64,000 nt of DNA from Quillaja saponaria. Lineage: Eukaryota > Streptophyta > Magnoliopsida > Fabales > Quillajaceae. This document shows positions 35,331-46,500 of the stretch, one piece after another; position 1 is the stretch's first letter; each line of letters opens with the position of its first letter. Where the stretch lies: contig CM055607.1 in the NCBI GenBank assembly GCA_029379385.1, positions 2,232,001-2,296,000 on the forward strand, written 5' to 3'. The position numbers and the translations under genes are program-made. Below the pieces are notes generated by a model, which saw nothing but the letters and a program-made list of their open reading frames with translations, was not told the DNA's origin and made no database searches.

Positions 35331-36011
35331 TCAAGGCACCAAGTAGAATATGAAGAATTTTAACAAGTTCTTCGACGCACCAAGTCTAGTATTCATAATT
35401 TCTCTCTTCCATTGGTCTAATTTTTTCTTCTCATTTTCTTGCAGTGATTTTAATTATGTTTACAGTTTATGCATGAATTCTATTTAGCTATTGCCCGTGC
35501 TTAGCAATAAAATTAAGAAAAATACAAATAAATCATATTTTTTCCTTCATATTTCAAATAAATCATATAATTGATTTATATTCCCTAAAATTCTTACTTT
35601 TAAATTTTATCCTTATTTTTTTTATTTTGGGTTTTAAGTTTAAAATATTAATTAAGTGAAATAATTTTAAAAAAATTACATAATATTAAATTAGAAAAAT
35701 CATTGTCTCCTTTCATATTTCTTTTCTGAAAAATATTTTTTAGAAAAGTTATTTTGAATTAGACTTGAATTACTAAATTTATTTATTTTTAGATTAATTA
35801 GAATTTAAAAATAAATAAGTTTTAATTTATTTTGTAAGAAAATTAACAAAGTTGTGAAAATAATATTAGTTTTTTAAAAATTTATTCATATATTATCCAA
35901 CATAAGCAGGAAACCATCAGATCATGACAATTTTGATTCTGTATGTGTAAGCAGCAGTGGCATCTTTCATATCTCATGCATATCCACAATGACTTGCGGC
36001 GTCGCTTTCGT

Positions 36012-36800
36012 TCACATGATTGTGCATCCTGATTGATTTTCTTCACTCAAGTAATTATCATAGCGGCTCCCGGAATGAGGCCTGGCCCCACCATAACTAT
36101 CGTATACTGGCCTTGCATAATAACCTTCGTAACACTGGGGTGGCCCACCATAACCCTGAAAAAATGGCCCACTTTCACGACCGCCATAACATGTCCCATA
36201 CATCGCAATTGGGTTAACCGGTAGTGGATATCCGGGTACCAGGTTAGGAGCCAAGGCTGCTTGCGGCTTGTCGGCAGGCTTTTCTTTAGGTTTATCAGAC
36301 TTGGCTTTGGGCTTTTCAGGTTCTTTCTTTTTCTTCTCAGGGTCAATTTGAATGCTTTTAATAGAACCACCACCTTTGTAACAAATCTTATCTCTGATTT
36401 TTTCTGGGCTACAGCAAAACACTTGGATTATCACCTCGTTGTTCTGAAAGTCGTACGACTGGTCTCGAATTTCTCCTGTTCACAAAGTCCACACCCATAT
36501 ACAATAAATTCAACTTAGTTTAATTCTTATTAATTCCAATTAAAGAAGGAAAATTCAGTGAAATTTGAGTGTCAAGTGACTCACGAGGGAATTTACAGAG
36601 AACCTTCTTCACCTTCTTGTAGCATTTCTCACATTGAAGGTCTACCTTCAGTGTCATCACTGTAACCTGAATGAGTTCAAGAGTAATATAAAAGAAGTTA
36701 CAATCTTTAACATATTTATTATGGAATAGAAGCATCAGGTTCTGACAATGAAGAATAGGTATCTAAGTAAAAAGATTCCTGTACGTACTTTTTCCGCCAT
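36012..36800 (-). CDS. Heavy-metal-associated isoprenylated plant protein (HIPP), Pi21-like
   Basis: Complete three-exon gene read on the minus strand: 36800-36789, 36666-36585 and 36475-36012, with GT/AG borders and matching phases, 185 codons plus stop. It starts 'MAEKVTVMTLKVDLQCEKCY'. The HMA domain (about residues 5-75) has the metal-binding pair in CEKC. A Lys/Pro-rich linker follows ('EKKKKEPEKPKAKSDKPKEK'), then a Gly/Tyr-rich tail. The protein ends CTIM, a CaaX prenylation signal that should send it to membranes. The layout (HMA, proline-rich part, CaaX) is that of rice Pi21 and its relatives. Proteins of this family bind metals and some are targets of pathogen effectors. It lies between remnants of TNL copy 3 and shows no breaks. 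Confidence 0.92.
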
Positions 36801-38458
36801 GGCTGTGATCTGGAACTCAGATCTGAAGCTGGGATTGAGGAATAATTCCGAGAAATAAAACAGAGTAAACAGGGGAAGGAGCAGAGTCTACACTTACGAG
36901 TTCACAAGGGTTATAATTTTAGAGCAAATCTCACCTTAAGAAGGCGTAAGAGTAATGAATTTTTCTCTTTTATTGAGTACAGGGGGGACGTTGAATTTCA
37001 TGTCATCGGGAATATTTGTCACTAGAAAAAACAAAGGGTAGATGCATTATTGCATGTGCTGTCTTGTTGTGCGGAGCCCACTGACGGATCCGGCCATTTT
37101 TAATCTTGCATGATGGATATACGCACAAAAATTTGTTGAGGAGTTAAAAAAATAAAAAGATAAGGAGGTGTCTTACACATTTCAACAAAAAATAAGGTGT
37201 CTTACACATTTTAACAAAGGATATTAGTTTAATTTTGTGTTCGGAATATGTGTTTGACGCTTACAACCTGGAAATTATTTTTAATTTGTATAATATTATG
37301 TTTGATTAAAATAAAAATTATTTCTAGTCAAATACACAACACAGTTTTAATCTATTTTTTTGAAAGCTACTGTGTATATCTTTTCAAGAACACACTTATA
37401 ATAACATATAACAAAATATAAGATGCAATTTTTATATTTTTTGATAGAAATACTCTAATTTTTATTTTAGTACTTTTATGATTCAAAATCACTTTCTTTA
37501 ATAACTAACCAAACGAAAAAATTAATTATGTTAAAATTAATTTTTACATAATCTCAACTAGTAAAATCAATTATCCAAAATATTAACTTCAAATGCCAAA
37601 CCAAACTAATCCTATATCTAAATGAAACTCTTACCACAACTATATTGGGACCAAAACTAAATGCTCATGCGAAAATTATCATGATCATGTATAGAAGCAA
37701 ACAACTGTGCCGATATCCAATTAATTTAAGTTGTAGCATGGATCATGCTTTTGAACACCAACTTTTTTGTTTTTGATATCTATTTGAAATAATTTGTTAC
37801 TCGATGCCTCTTGTATCCTCAAAACTTTTGCATTGACTAATTTGTTGTTATTGCGTTACCCTTTCTACCAAACAAAATAAATTATTAATTAAACCAAATT
37901 ATAATATAAGATTCATTATAATAATTGATCATGTACTAACATGGAAACTGTACACGTGTCCGAAGCACATTGATAAAAAAAAATTAATTAATTAATCAGG
38001 ATCTAGCTAGTGAAGTGACTAAAAATGGACCTAACTAAAGTAGTTTCGAATGGGGGATTGATTAATCCAACAACGTATAAGGACTTATGGTTATTATGGT
38101 GTTGATGCATTGAGAATGGTCCAAAACTATGTGCTACATATGGTTTCTATGTGTTTCTTCACAAATATTTTAATAATATATTATCATATGTAATTATATG
38201 TAAATCATTAGTATTTTAACCAATTTGTTCTCAAATTATTCTCATATCTAATTAAAAGAATACCCGAGTGATAGAATTATTCTTCAGCGTATTTTCCACC
38301 TAATTTTAGTGAGAAAAACCTTGTCATACACTCATACTCAAGACTTCCACATAGTGATATTAAATTAGAAAATTTAAAGGTACGTAATTATATTTATCAT
38401 TGTCACAGTCAGATCTAAAAATCATTTGTTAATAATGATTATTTTATTTGTTTTGCAG
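36801..38458. other. Intergenic region upstream of the HIPP gene
   Basis: The HIPP promoter should lie in the first few hundred bases. No other gene is seen. A short direct repeat 'aaggtgtcttacacatttcaa' type lies near 37,164-37,215. Confidence 0.5.
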
Positions 38459-38830
38459 AAGTTCAAGCATTTGACGTATATGAATTTCAATGGTTACGTT
38501 GTGGATTCAAGAGTGTACCAGATCTGTCTGGAATCCCTAACTTAATAGAGTTCACATCTTGAATTTCTGCAATAACTTGAACTGAAATTCATGATTCCGT
38601 TGAATCTCTTGAGAAACTCGTTTGGCGCAGTGCTGATAAATGCACCGGCCTGGATACATTTATCGGTCACATCAGATTGCCATCTTTCGAGTACCTTAAT
38701 CTCCGGTCTTGCAATAAACTTGAGAAGTTCCCAAATGTATTGGAAAAAATAGAAAAGATTTCTTGGATTGATTTGAGCGACACTGGTATAAAAGAATTGC
38801 CATTGTCAACTGCACATTATTGAACTTTAG
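38459..38830 (+). pseudogene. TNL copy 3, LRR exon
   Basis: After the acceptor 'ttttgcag' it starts 'FKHLTYMNF', then in another frame 'SVPDLSGIPNLIEFTS', two stops, 'DSVESLEKLVWRSADKC', 'LPSFEYLNLRSCNKLEKFP' and 'ISWIDLSDTGIKELP'. These are typical TNL leucine-rich repeats. Frameshifts and stops show decay. Confidence 0.85.
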
Positions 38831-39101
38831 AGTTATTAAGCTCATCGTTGTCTCGGGTATTATCTCTCCCCTTTCGCAATCTCCAGATCTCTTGTGCGAG
38901 CATGTATTTTTTTTGTTTATAATAAACTGAACATAAAAGAATTGTTTTGAATTTCATTAATTTGTATGTCAACAAAGTATTGAACAGATAATTTTACAGA
39001 ATTCGAACTTTGTACAATTAAAAAGAAAAAGATTATTTCCCTTCTATATTGTGAACATGTGATTCTTGTGAGTTATTAAAATTATATTATAAATGTAACA
39101 G

Positions 39102-39798
39102 GGATTCAAAGAGGCACTAGTGGCAGGAACAAGGATTCCTGAATGTTTCGACCATCGTAGAAAAGGAGACGCTGTGTCTTACTGGGTTGAAAAGAAACTC
39201 CCAGAAATTATATTAGCCTTTGTTTTCACAGACGTTGATCTGAAAGAGCACCCAGCTTCAGAATCAGAAGTCTGCTTGATTGTCAACGATATCAAAGTAT
39301 TCCAAGTTCCATGTCCAATATTGATGCATAAGCTGGAGACTGATCATGTGTGGCTCTTTGATCTACAAAAACAGTTCTCAAAGGAAAGGGGGTAGACTTG
39401 GAGTCATATATAGAGGACGAGTGGAATCACTTGAAGATTTCATTTCAATCACAGAAGTTGCCAGCATACAGATGGGGAGTGTATGTATATAAGAATGGAA
39501 ATGACTCGGGAATGTCTTATTTAGACATCTTGATCAAGAAAATCATGGTACTAGCTCTCAGAGTAATTTTAGGCAAGAGGTGAAAATATGGGAACCTTTA
39601 AAAGAACAAGCTGTTTCAATGAACTTGACCAAAAGAAAGGGCAATGAGCTTCACTTTCGCAATCATTTAGTAACAAATTTAAAGGCCACATTGCATAAGC
39701 TGATAGGGCGAAATTGTGATATAAACTCTAGACTATCAACTTTTGGAATGAGGACAAGCAACGTCTTGTTCATGGATACAATAGAAATAGTTCTCTGA
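39102..39798 (+). pseudogene. TNL copy 3, C-JID exon and divergent tail
   Basis: Begins 'GFKEALVAGTRIPECF', then 'VNDIKVFQVPC' and 'KLETDHVWLFDLQKQFS'. A one-base loss at about 39,390 shifts the frame; the next part reads 'VDLESYIEDEWNHLKISF' and 'YRWGVYVYKNG'. After another shift comes 'HGTSSQSNFRQEVKIWEPL' and a lysine/arginine-rich tail to a stop at 39,798. The C-JID is the post-LRR jelly-roll domain of TNLs. No glutaredoxin-like exon follows this copy. Confidence 0.85.
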
Positions 39799-39886
39799 AA
39801 ATGCCTCTGACAAATAAGCCCATTTGGATTGCCCATCGCCATGCGTCAAAGGCCGTCTGGGCGGTCCAGGATGCGTCGCTGCCCAT

Positions 39887-39973
39887 TTGGGCTGCTGTGT
39901 CTTGTGAGCTATGCTGCTCTGCAGGCGCGTCCAAAAAGCTCCACATTTGAAGCTTCTGGGCACAGCAGCCCAA
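39887..39973. repeat. 13-bp perfect inverted repeat in a GC-rich patch
   Basis: TTGGGCTGCTGTG at 39,887-39,899 is the exact reverse complement of 39,961-39,973, with a 61-bp spacer. The patch 39,810-39,985 is much richer in G/C than its surroundings, so it may be the rest of an inserted element. Confidence 0.8.
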
Positions 39974-40364
39974 CCACAGTGGCTCACTTTTTTTTCCCTA
40001 TTTTGTCCTTCTCTTTCTATAAAAATTTCCTTCTTTTACCATTTTAATCTTTAAACTTTATATACAATATCCATCTTATCTCTCCAACTTATTATCTTTA
40101 AGAAAATTTGTATCTTTCTTATCATTTACCTTTTTAAAAAATTTCAACCTTATTACATTACCCTTAACAATTTTGTTTTTTGCCTTTTTTTTTTTTTTTT
40201 TTTCTTCATATTTTTAAAAAATTTAACCTTATCCCTCCAACTCATGATTCATTGAATAATGATTAGTTATTTTGAAATTTCTGGATGCACTACTCTCTTT
40301 TTTCGCAGTGCAAGAGGGGAGGCGCTGAAGAAAAATGAGATGAAAGTAGAGGCATTCCATTCTC

Positions 40365-40610
40365 TAGCCAAGAAAAAAAAAATTAAGGATATCAACGAAA
40401 ATTTCGTTTATCATCATTTGGAGTAATTGTGGATTGCCAATGGCCTCTTAACCCAACAGCATCTCCATTCTTATTATACAAGCCATTCCCATTCTCCAAA
40501 CAAGAAAAAAAAAATTGAGGATATCTAAACGTAAATTTTGTTTATCATCATTTGAAGTAATTTTGGATTGCCAATAGCCTCTTGGCCCAACAACACCTCC
40601 ATTCTCTCAT
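40365..40610 (+). repeat. Direct duplication of about 110 bp, offset about 131 bp
   Basis: 'caagaaaaaaaaaattaagg ... tggattgccaatggcctctt' (from about 40,369) recurs from about 40,501 with few changes, including 'ggatatc', 'tttatcatcatttg' and 'caaca(g/c)ca(t/c)ctccattct'. Confidence 0.85.
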
Positions 40611-41221
40611 ATCTAAGAGATACAATAGCCTACAAGAGAGTTTATGGTGTTAAAGAGGAGAGTTCCTTAGACATATAGTTTGATGAAGTCTTGAATTAAC
40701 CTTAATATGAGATAACTCGTGTTTTCAACGACTGCTCCAAATGTCATGAGAGTTTTATTTTTTATGAAATTTATTCAAAAGCAGATAATACAACCAGTTG
40801 AGATTCTGAGTAATTTTTATTATCATGTTTTTCTTTTTGCTTTTTGTCTAAAATATTTTAAACATAGTTTTGGGAGAACAAAACCTCAAATCACACAGGG
40901 CTCAAGGCCTTGGAATTACGATTAGTTTATTGAGTAATACCTCATATATTATTTTATCAAAAATAGGCACAAAAGTAACGTATTTTTATCAAAAATAGGT
41001 CCATGGGCCTTAAGCTCTCCTTTTTTTCAGAAATAAACTCACCCTTCTTATGCAGTCCCTGTTTGATTCCATCACCTGAAATTCTGATAACTAATAATAT
41101 TACTGGCCAGAGCTTAACTCATTACCAGGCTTTAGGCTTTGTCCTTTTCTTTTTTTTTGGATAAAGAACATAAAAAGAAAAACAAAAAATCAGCCTACCA
41201 AATTGAACTACGTGTTGAAAA

Positions 41222-41710
41222 TCGGCAATATGCAAACTTTTTTTTTTTTTTTTTTAACAGAGATAGATAATTTCATTGATAAGCAAACAGTAGCCAGCTC
41301 TACAGCAAGTTTCTAAGCCAATTCTGCAAAGAAAAATTATTCTTACAAAGATCAGGATCTATGAGGGTTTACATTTTCAAAAAACAAACATAAAGAAGCA
41401 ATTTAAAGTTCTAGATAGTTGAGCTATATCATCAATGAGTACAGTAGAAGCAGGAGAACCATCAATCCTAGATTGGACTGCTTCAATCACCAGTTTAGCA
41501 TCCATTCAAAGATAATATTATTATACTGGAGTTCCATGTATTTTTGAATAGCAGCTCTCAAAGCTAGAGATTCCAAAACCAAAAGGCCGCATTTCCTTCC
41601 ACCAAAGAACCATGGGCATATAATACATCACCTGTATGATCTGGGATGACAAAGCCAATACTGCCTGTATATGTGGACATGCCTGCATCAAAGTTGATTT
41701 TAATGTGTGG
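41222..41710 (-). mobile_element. 5'-truncated LINE fragment with RNase H remnant
   Basis: On the minus strand the translation includes 'INFDAGMSTYTGSIGFVIPD' and 'TGDVLYAHGSLVEGNAAF', typical of the RNase H domain at the end of plant L1-type LINE proteins. Frame breaks follow. The plus-strand poly-T run at about 41,239-41,256 equals a poly-A tail at its 3' end, as expected for a LINE. Confidence 0.75.
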
Positions 41711-42433
41711 TGAATTATTTTAGTTTTAGTATAATTTAAATATGAGTTCTTTAGATATTGTTTTTAATTCATGTAGAAAATAGAGCTAGTAGTTAGTTTC
41801 CTGTAATAATAAAATAGTTATGATATTTTAAACACACGTCCTTTAGCTGTGAAATAATGACAATCAACTTGGAGTTTATATAAATATAAAAATTCTGAAT
41901 TGTAAATTTAACCAATATAATGTCTATTCTTAAACCACAATAAATTTATCTTTTGTATTTTTTATTTTCTATTTGAATAAAATAAAATCACTATTGATTT
42001 TGTTTTGATTATAATCTCCTATTAGTAGTTTCAGATGGATGTCAATCAGGCTCGGCAAGAATCTCTAACCAAACATAGGCTGCCAGGCCCAAAACAATGG
42101 CTAGCCAACTTGGATATTACCAATTTGCTTTCTTCGGCTAGCAAACTTCTTCATTTCTTCTGGCTACAAAACATAATAACTCACATTATAACAAATAAGA
42201 AAAAGGGTAATTTTCAAAAAATTGGTATTCTCAGACAACCACACACAGCGGAGCACTAGTTTTCATCAAATCCGATGCATAAAAAAGAACGACTCTTTAC
42301 ACCAATTGGCTTCTTCTCCGAATTACGACCAAACCACCGAAAACCACAACTCTAACACTCTCCTCTCTCTCTCTCGCGCGCGCCTTTTCTTCAATTCTCT
42401 GCTTTCTCTGCTCCGTCACCCCCACACCTTGCA
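41711..42433. other. Region upstream of the F-box gene
   Basis: No gene seen. A pyrimidine-rich stretch ending 'tctctctctctcgcgcgcgc' (about 42,360-42,383) lies 50-75 bp before the F-box ATG and is probably in the core promoter or 5' UTR. Confidence 0.5.
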
Positions 42434-43548
42434 ATGGATGCTTCTCCGATCTACAATCTACCACAGGACACTCTTCACCAAATTTTCTCCAGTCTCCCTC
42501 TCCGTCAGATTATGGTTTGCCACTCAGTCTGCAAGTTCTTCCACCAAACCCTGACCTCACCCTGCTTCATAGACCTCATCTCTACCCAACAACCTCTCAA
42601 CCTTCTCGCTCTCCGTCCACCTCATCATCGTAATCAACACCGCAACCATCGCCACTCTTCCTCTTCTTCGTTTTTCAACGTTTTCGACCCCGATCTGAAC
42701 CAATGGCTTAAATTTAATCTGGATTTTCTTCCATTCCGGTCTCCCCACCCAGTGGCATCGTCGCTTGGACTCGTTTATCCTCTGGGGAGATTCCGACCGT
42801 CTCGTCCGAGTCAAACAAGTCACTCGTCGTCTGCAACCCCTTGACCCGTCAATTTCGAGTCTTGCCACAGTTGGGTTCGGCTTGGTCACGTCACGGGTCA
42901 GTTCTGGTTGACGCAGCGAATCGAGTTATGGTCCTCACAGAACTCGCTGCTCTCTACTTCTCGGGCAACTCAAACCACTGGCTTAAGTTCTCATCCAACC
43001 TTCCATCCAAACCCAGAAGCCCAATTTTGGTCTCTGAATCGGTTTTCGCACTCTGCGATGTTGGGTCACCTTGGAGAAGTCAATGGAAGCTATTCTCGTG
43101 CAATCTTACCAAGATTAAGACCTCGCAGACCTGGATTCGGCTCGAAAGGCACGAATGGGGGGACGTGTTCGACATTTTGAAACGACCTCGTTTGGTGCGG
43201 GGAGTTGGGAACCGGATTCTGATGGTTGGTGGGTTGAAATCTTCATTCTCATTGAACTCTCCTTGCTCGACGATTTTGATTTTGAGATTGGATTTGGATA
43301 CATTGGAGTGGGACGAAGCAGACAGAATGCCTGTTGAGATGTTTAAATGTTTCCAAGAATCAAGCAAATTCAAGGTGTTCGGTGGTGGTGATCGTGTTTG
43401 TTTTTCGGCTAAGAGGATTGGAAAGTTAGCATTGTGGAATTGGTGTGCTGGAAAAGGAGAATGGCGTTGGATAAATAATGTGCCTGGAAACGGCGACGGG
43501 CTCTCTCGGGGCTTTGTGTTTGAGGGGAGCCTCACGGCATTGCCTTGA
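42434..43548 (+). CDS. F-box/kelch-like protein, intronless, frameshifted in the middle
   Basis: The ATG at 42,434 opens an F-box ('IYNLPQDTLHQIFSSLPLRQ', residues about 6-45), the part that binds SKP1 in SCF ubiquitin ligases. A kelch-like region follows ('FNVFDPDLNQWLKF', 'SHPVASSLGLVY' type words, 'LVVCNPLTRQFRVLPQLGSA', 'EWRWINNVPG'). The frame that starts at 42,434 runs off to a stop at 42,844. The homologous reading moves to another frame between about 42,778 and 42,800 and continues to the stop at 43,548. Two single extra bases, or one lost base, would explain this. The rest has no breaks, so it is either a recent pseudogene or a sequence error. No intron is apparent. The total would be about 370 residues, normal for the family. 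Confidence 0.75.
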
Positions 43549-46500
43549 TGGATTATGCATTGGCTTGGTATGTTGGTTGTGAATTATGTTCTCTAATTGA
43601 TCTGTTATGCAAAACGTACGAGTTTTTCAACATGTTTTACTAGTTTATGTATTCCTTATTATTCCAATGTGCATATTCAATTAGATTCTAATCTAATTCT
43701 CGTTTATTTCTTATCCCTCTTCCTTGAAAGTAAAGCGAAGCTGTTTTGTTATTTTATCATTTTTAAGGCTAGTTTTACAATAGGAAAAAACTTGGCTACT
43801 TTTACTTGTGATAGTCTTTAGATCTCTATGTTAAGTTAAACTACTTCTGTAACTGAAAAGAGAAGCATGTCGGATTATCTTAAAATGAAACTGTGTCAAT
43901 AAAAGTTTTCTTCTTCTTTCCTTTTTCAATTTCTTGAATTCTGCCCTAGTTCAATAGCCTCTGTTTTATTGTTTGGTGTACTTGAAATAACATCACATGC
44001 TTTCTTTCTCCTACCGAATATAAAAATAGAATTGCTATATGGATATAAATTTTCAACTGAGGTATGACATAATTTGACAGATGAGTCCTTCATTTGAAGT
44101 TCAAAAGTTAGCCTTTGTTTACACTTGGGGAATCAAAGTAAATTAGCATGGGGCTCTCCTCATTTTTGCTTGTGAAAGCTATCTGTGAGCATAATCCCAT
44201 TGGCCATGATTTGTCTTTCTTATAGATTAGGGATTGGTTTTTCCTCCTCCATGTGAGCTCTTACATCACCCAGCCAGCCCACCCCAAACTTAAATAACTA
44301 AATATTTTCAACCATGGACTCAATGAAATGTAGTTGTTATTAGTATCAGAGCATGCCTATTCTCAAGAGCGTGCACAATCCTTAAAATCCTGCGGTTGCC
44401 AAATTAGTTTGAATTCTCCATATTCATAACTACTTATAAGGTTGAGCTTGCAGGCCTTTACAATTTTGATAATGCATGACAACAATCCCCTGTATAGCAC
44501 TAATGGAACTAAATCCCTAGTGAGTGAGAATCGCAGATGCTTAAGTGCTAGGCTACTGGCTTTGGTGTTAACAAGCAAGTTTGGAACAGAATATACTACA
44601 GTATTTGGTACTGTCTCTTAAAGAGATTTACCAGGGCAAGTGTTGGCTACAAATTAAAAATGGCATGGTCTAATGCTCAATTTTAAAGTAATTCATATGT
44701 TGCAATTCTTTTAAGAACAAATTTATGTCCAAACATGAGCAATTCGGCAGCTAGGTTTTCCACTTTGCTGGAATTGCCCAGATTGTCATTCTATTTAGAT
44801 GGAGGCGATTGACTTCTCTTTGGATTGTCTAATGTCATGTATGGACAAATTTGGATGGAGACAGTGTGATGCAAGACCTAGTTAGGTTGCCACATACAGC
44901 TCTGTGCACGACCTAGTGAGTTGTGCCGGAACTCTTTCTGAAAGTGTTGCCACTTACTTCAAACAGTGCGGTGTTACTGGCTGATTGTGCTCTTGCGGTG
45001 GACACTGCTATCTGTTTAGCTTTCGGGTGTTCAATGTTGATGGCTACACCTTATATTTTGTAAATTTCAGTACAAATCAATTCATGGATCTATTTATTTT
45101 CAGTTGTGGTTGGTAATGCACATCTATCTGATCAATCATTTTGTTGAACTTGAAGAGTGGATATAGTATGTAAATTGTTTGAGGATTTGCTTAGTATTTA
45201 ATTGAAAGATTTTTTTTTGCTATTTTGAAGCATCGTCAGTGTTGGGAACTTCCTTAGCTGTTATAACAATTGTAGACTAGATGGAAGGATTTCAAGTTTG
45301 GAGACAACAATCCAATGCCAAAATGAGTCACTTTTCTTTGACAAAAGCACTACGGGTACCTTCTTGCTGTCCAATATCTTTCTTTATCCATTTGGTTTCC
45401 TTTCTAGTTATTCTTTCTAAAAATTTTCTTAACACCAGAAGAAACAAACAAGCATGAAAAGTAGGGGAAGCAACTTACACCAGAAAGCTATCATTGAATT
45501 GTTTCATTACTAATTGTCAGAAACTAGACTAGAGTTCATTTGATTTTGGCTGGTTAGTGGAATAATTGGATTGGAATTTTACAAAAGTGGGTTGATGAGG
45601 AGAGCAATTTGAGCAGTAATGATGCTTCTCTACTTTCCTGAGGCTTTTGAAGTTCTTATCTCATCAAGGTGCAGAGGAATTCCAATTTTAGATGGATTTG
45701 GAGTTGTATTTGATTTTCAGAGGATCCCATTCAACAAGAAATTAGTGGCTTTGTGCAGATTGTGACGGCATTCATCTCGCTGGTAAGAGGTGGCCGTTTG
45801 TACTAATATGGAATCTGTTTCAAGTACTCTGGAGATTGGAGAATAAGTGAGTATGGTAGCTGATCTTAAAAGAAAAGGCACAGGGAGATTGGAGTTCATC
45901 TGTAGGCACACACTCCTGCTTGTTTTTCACTTATCAACAGAGAAGCATGTTATTGACCATGAAATAACTAAGGCTGTAGGATTTGTCTTTGATTTATCAA
46001 TTGGAAAAGGTGCAATATCTTCTGATACAACAAGGTGTAGAATCAATTTTATTGAATTATATTTATGCAAACCCAGATCATAAGAGGGATTATTTACTTC
46101 ATTTTGGATTCTAAAGAAGCAGAGCAGCTTCAACCAGGAAGTATAGCTCCTTATCAAATTGTATGTTCCAGCTGCCCAGTTGCAGACTGCAATGAAGGAG
46201 TTTGAATTGGTTTCTTCTACTCCAATAAAATATCAATAGGAGGCATAGAGTATGATTGAGGAGTTGTCTCGGTCGTAACTACGTTCTTCTTTATCGAAAA
46301 CATTATTATAGTTTATGCATGTGAACTTTGAAATTGTAGAGCATTTGGTCGTGGCACTGTAATAATCTTATACTAGGATATTTTAATTCTTATTTTTCAA
46401 TAGATATAGCACATAGGAGTATAGGGCCATCCTTTCATCCTCCTATTATTTATGCAGTGAATCTCTCAAACTAAGTGGACCTCTTACCCGATAGCACTAA

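Larger units (their letters stand above)
39799..41221. other. Intergenic region with small repeats
   Basis: No gene. It has a GC-rich patch with an inverted repeat (39,887-39,973), a pair of direct repeats (40,365-40,610) and poly-T runs. Confidence 0.55.

Noticed and set aside
39580..39798. A stand-alone 72-codon gene after the C-JID
   Set aside because: It begins in the same frame as the C-JID tail of copy 3 and has no ATG at its start, so it is the end of that pseudogene.
45847..46083. 78-codon plus-strand frame downstream of the F-box gene
   Set aside because: No domain, no clear gene structure and no homology that I can recognise.
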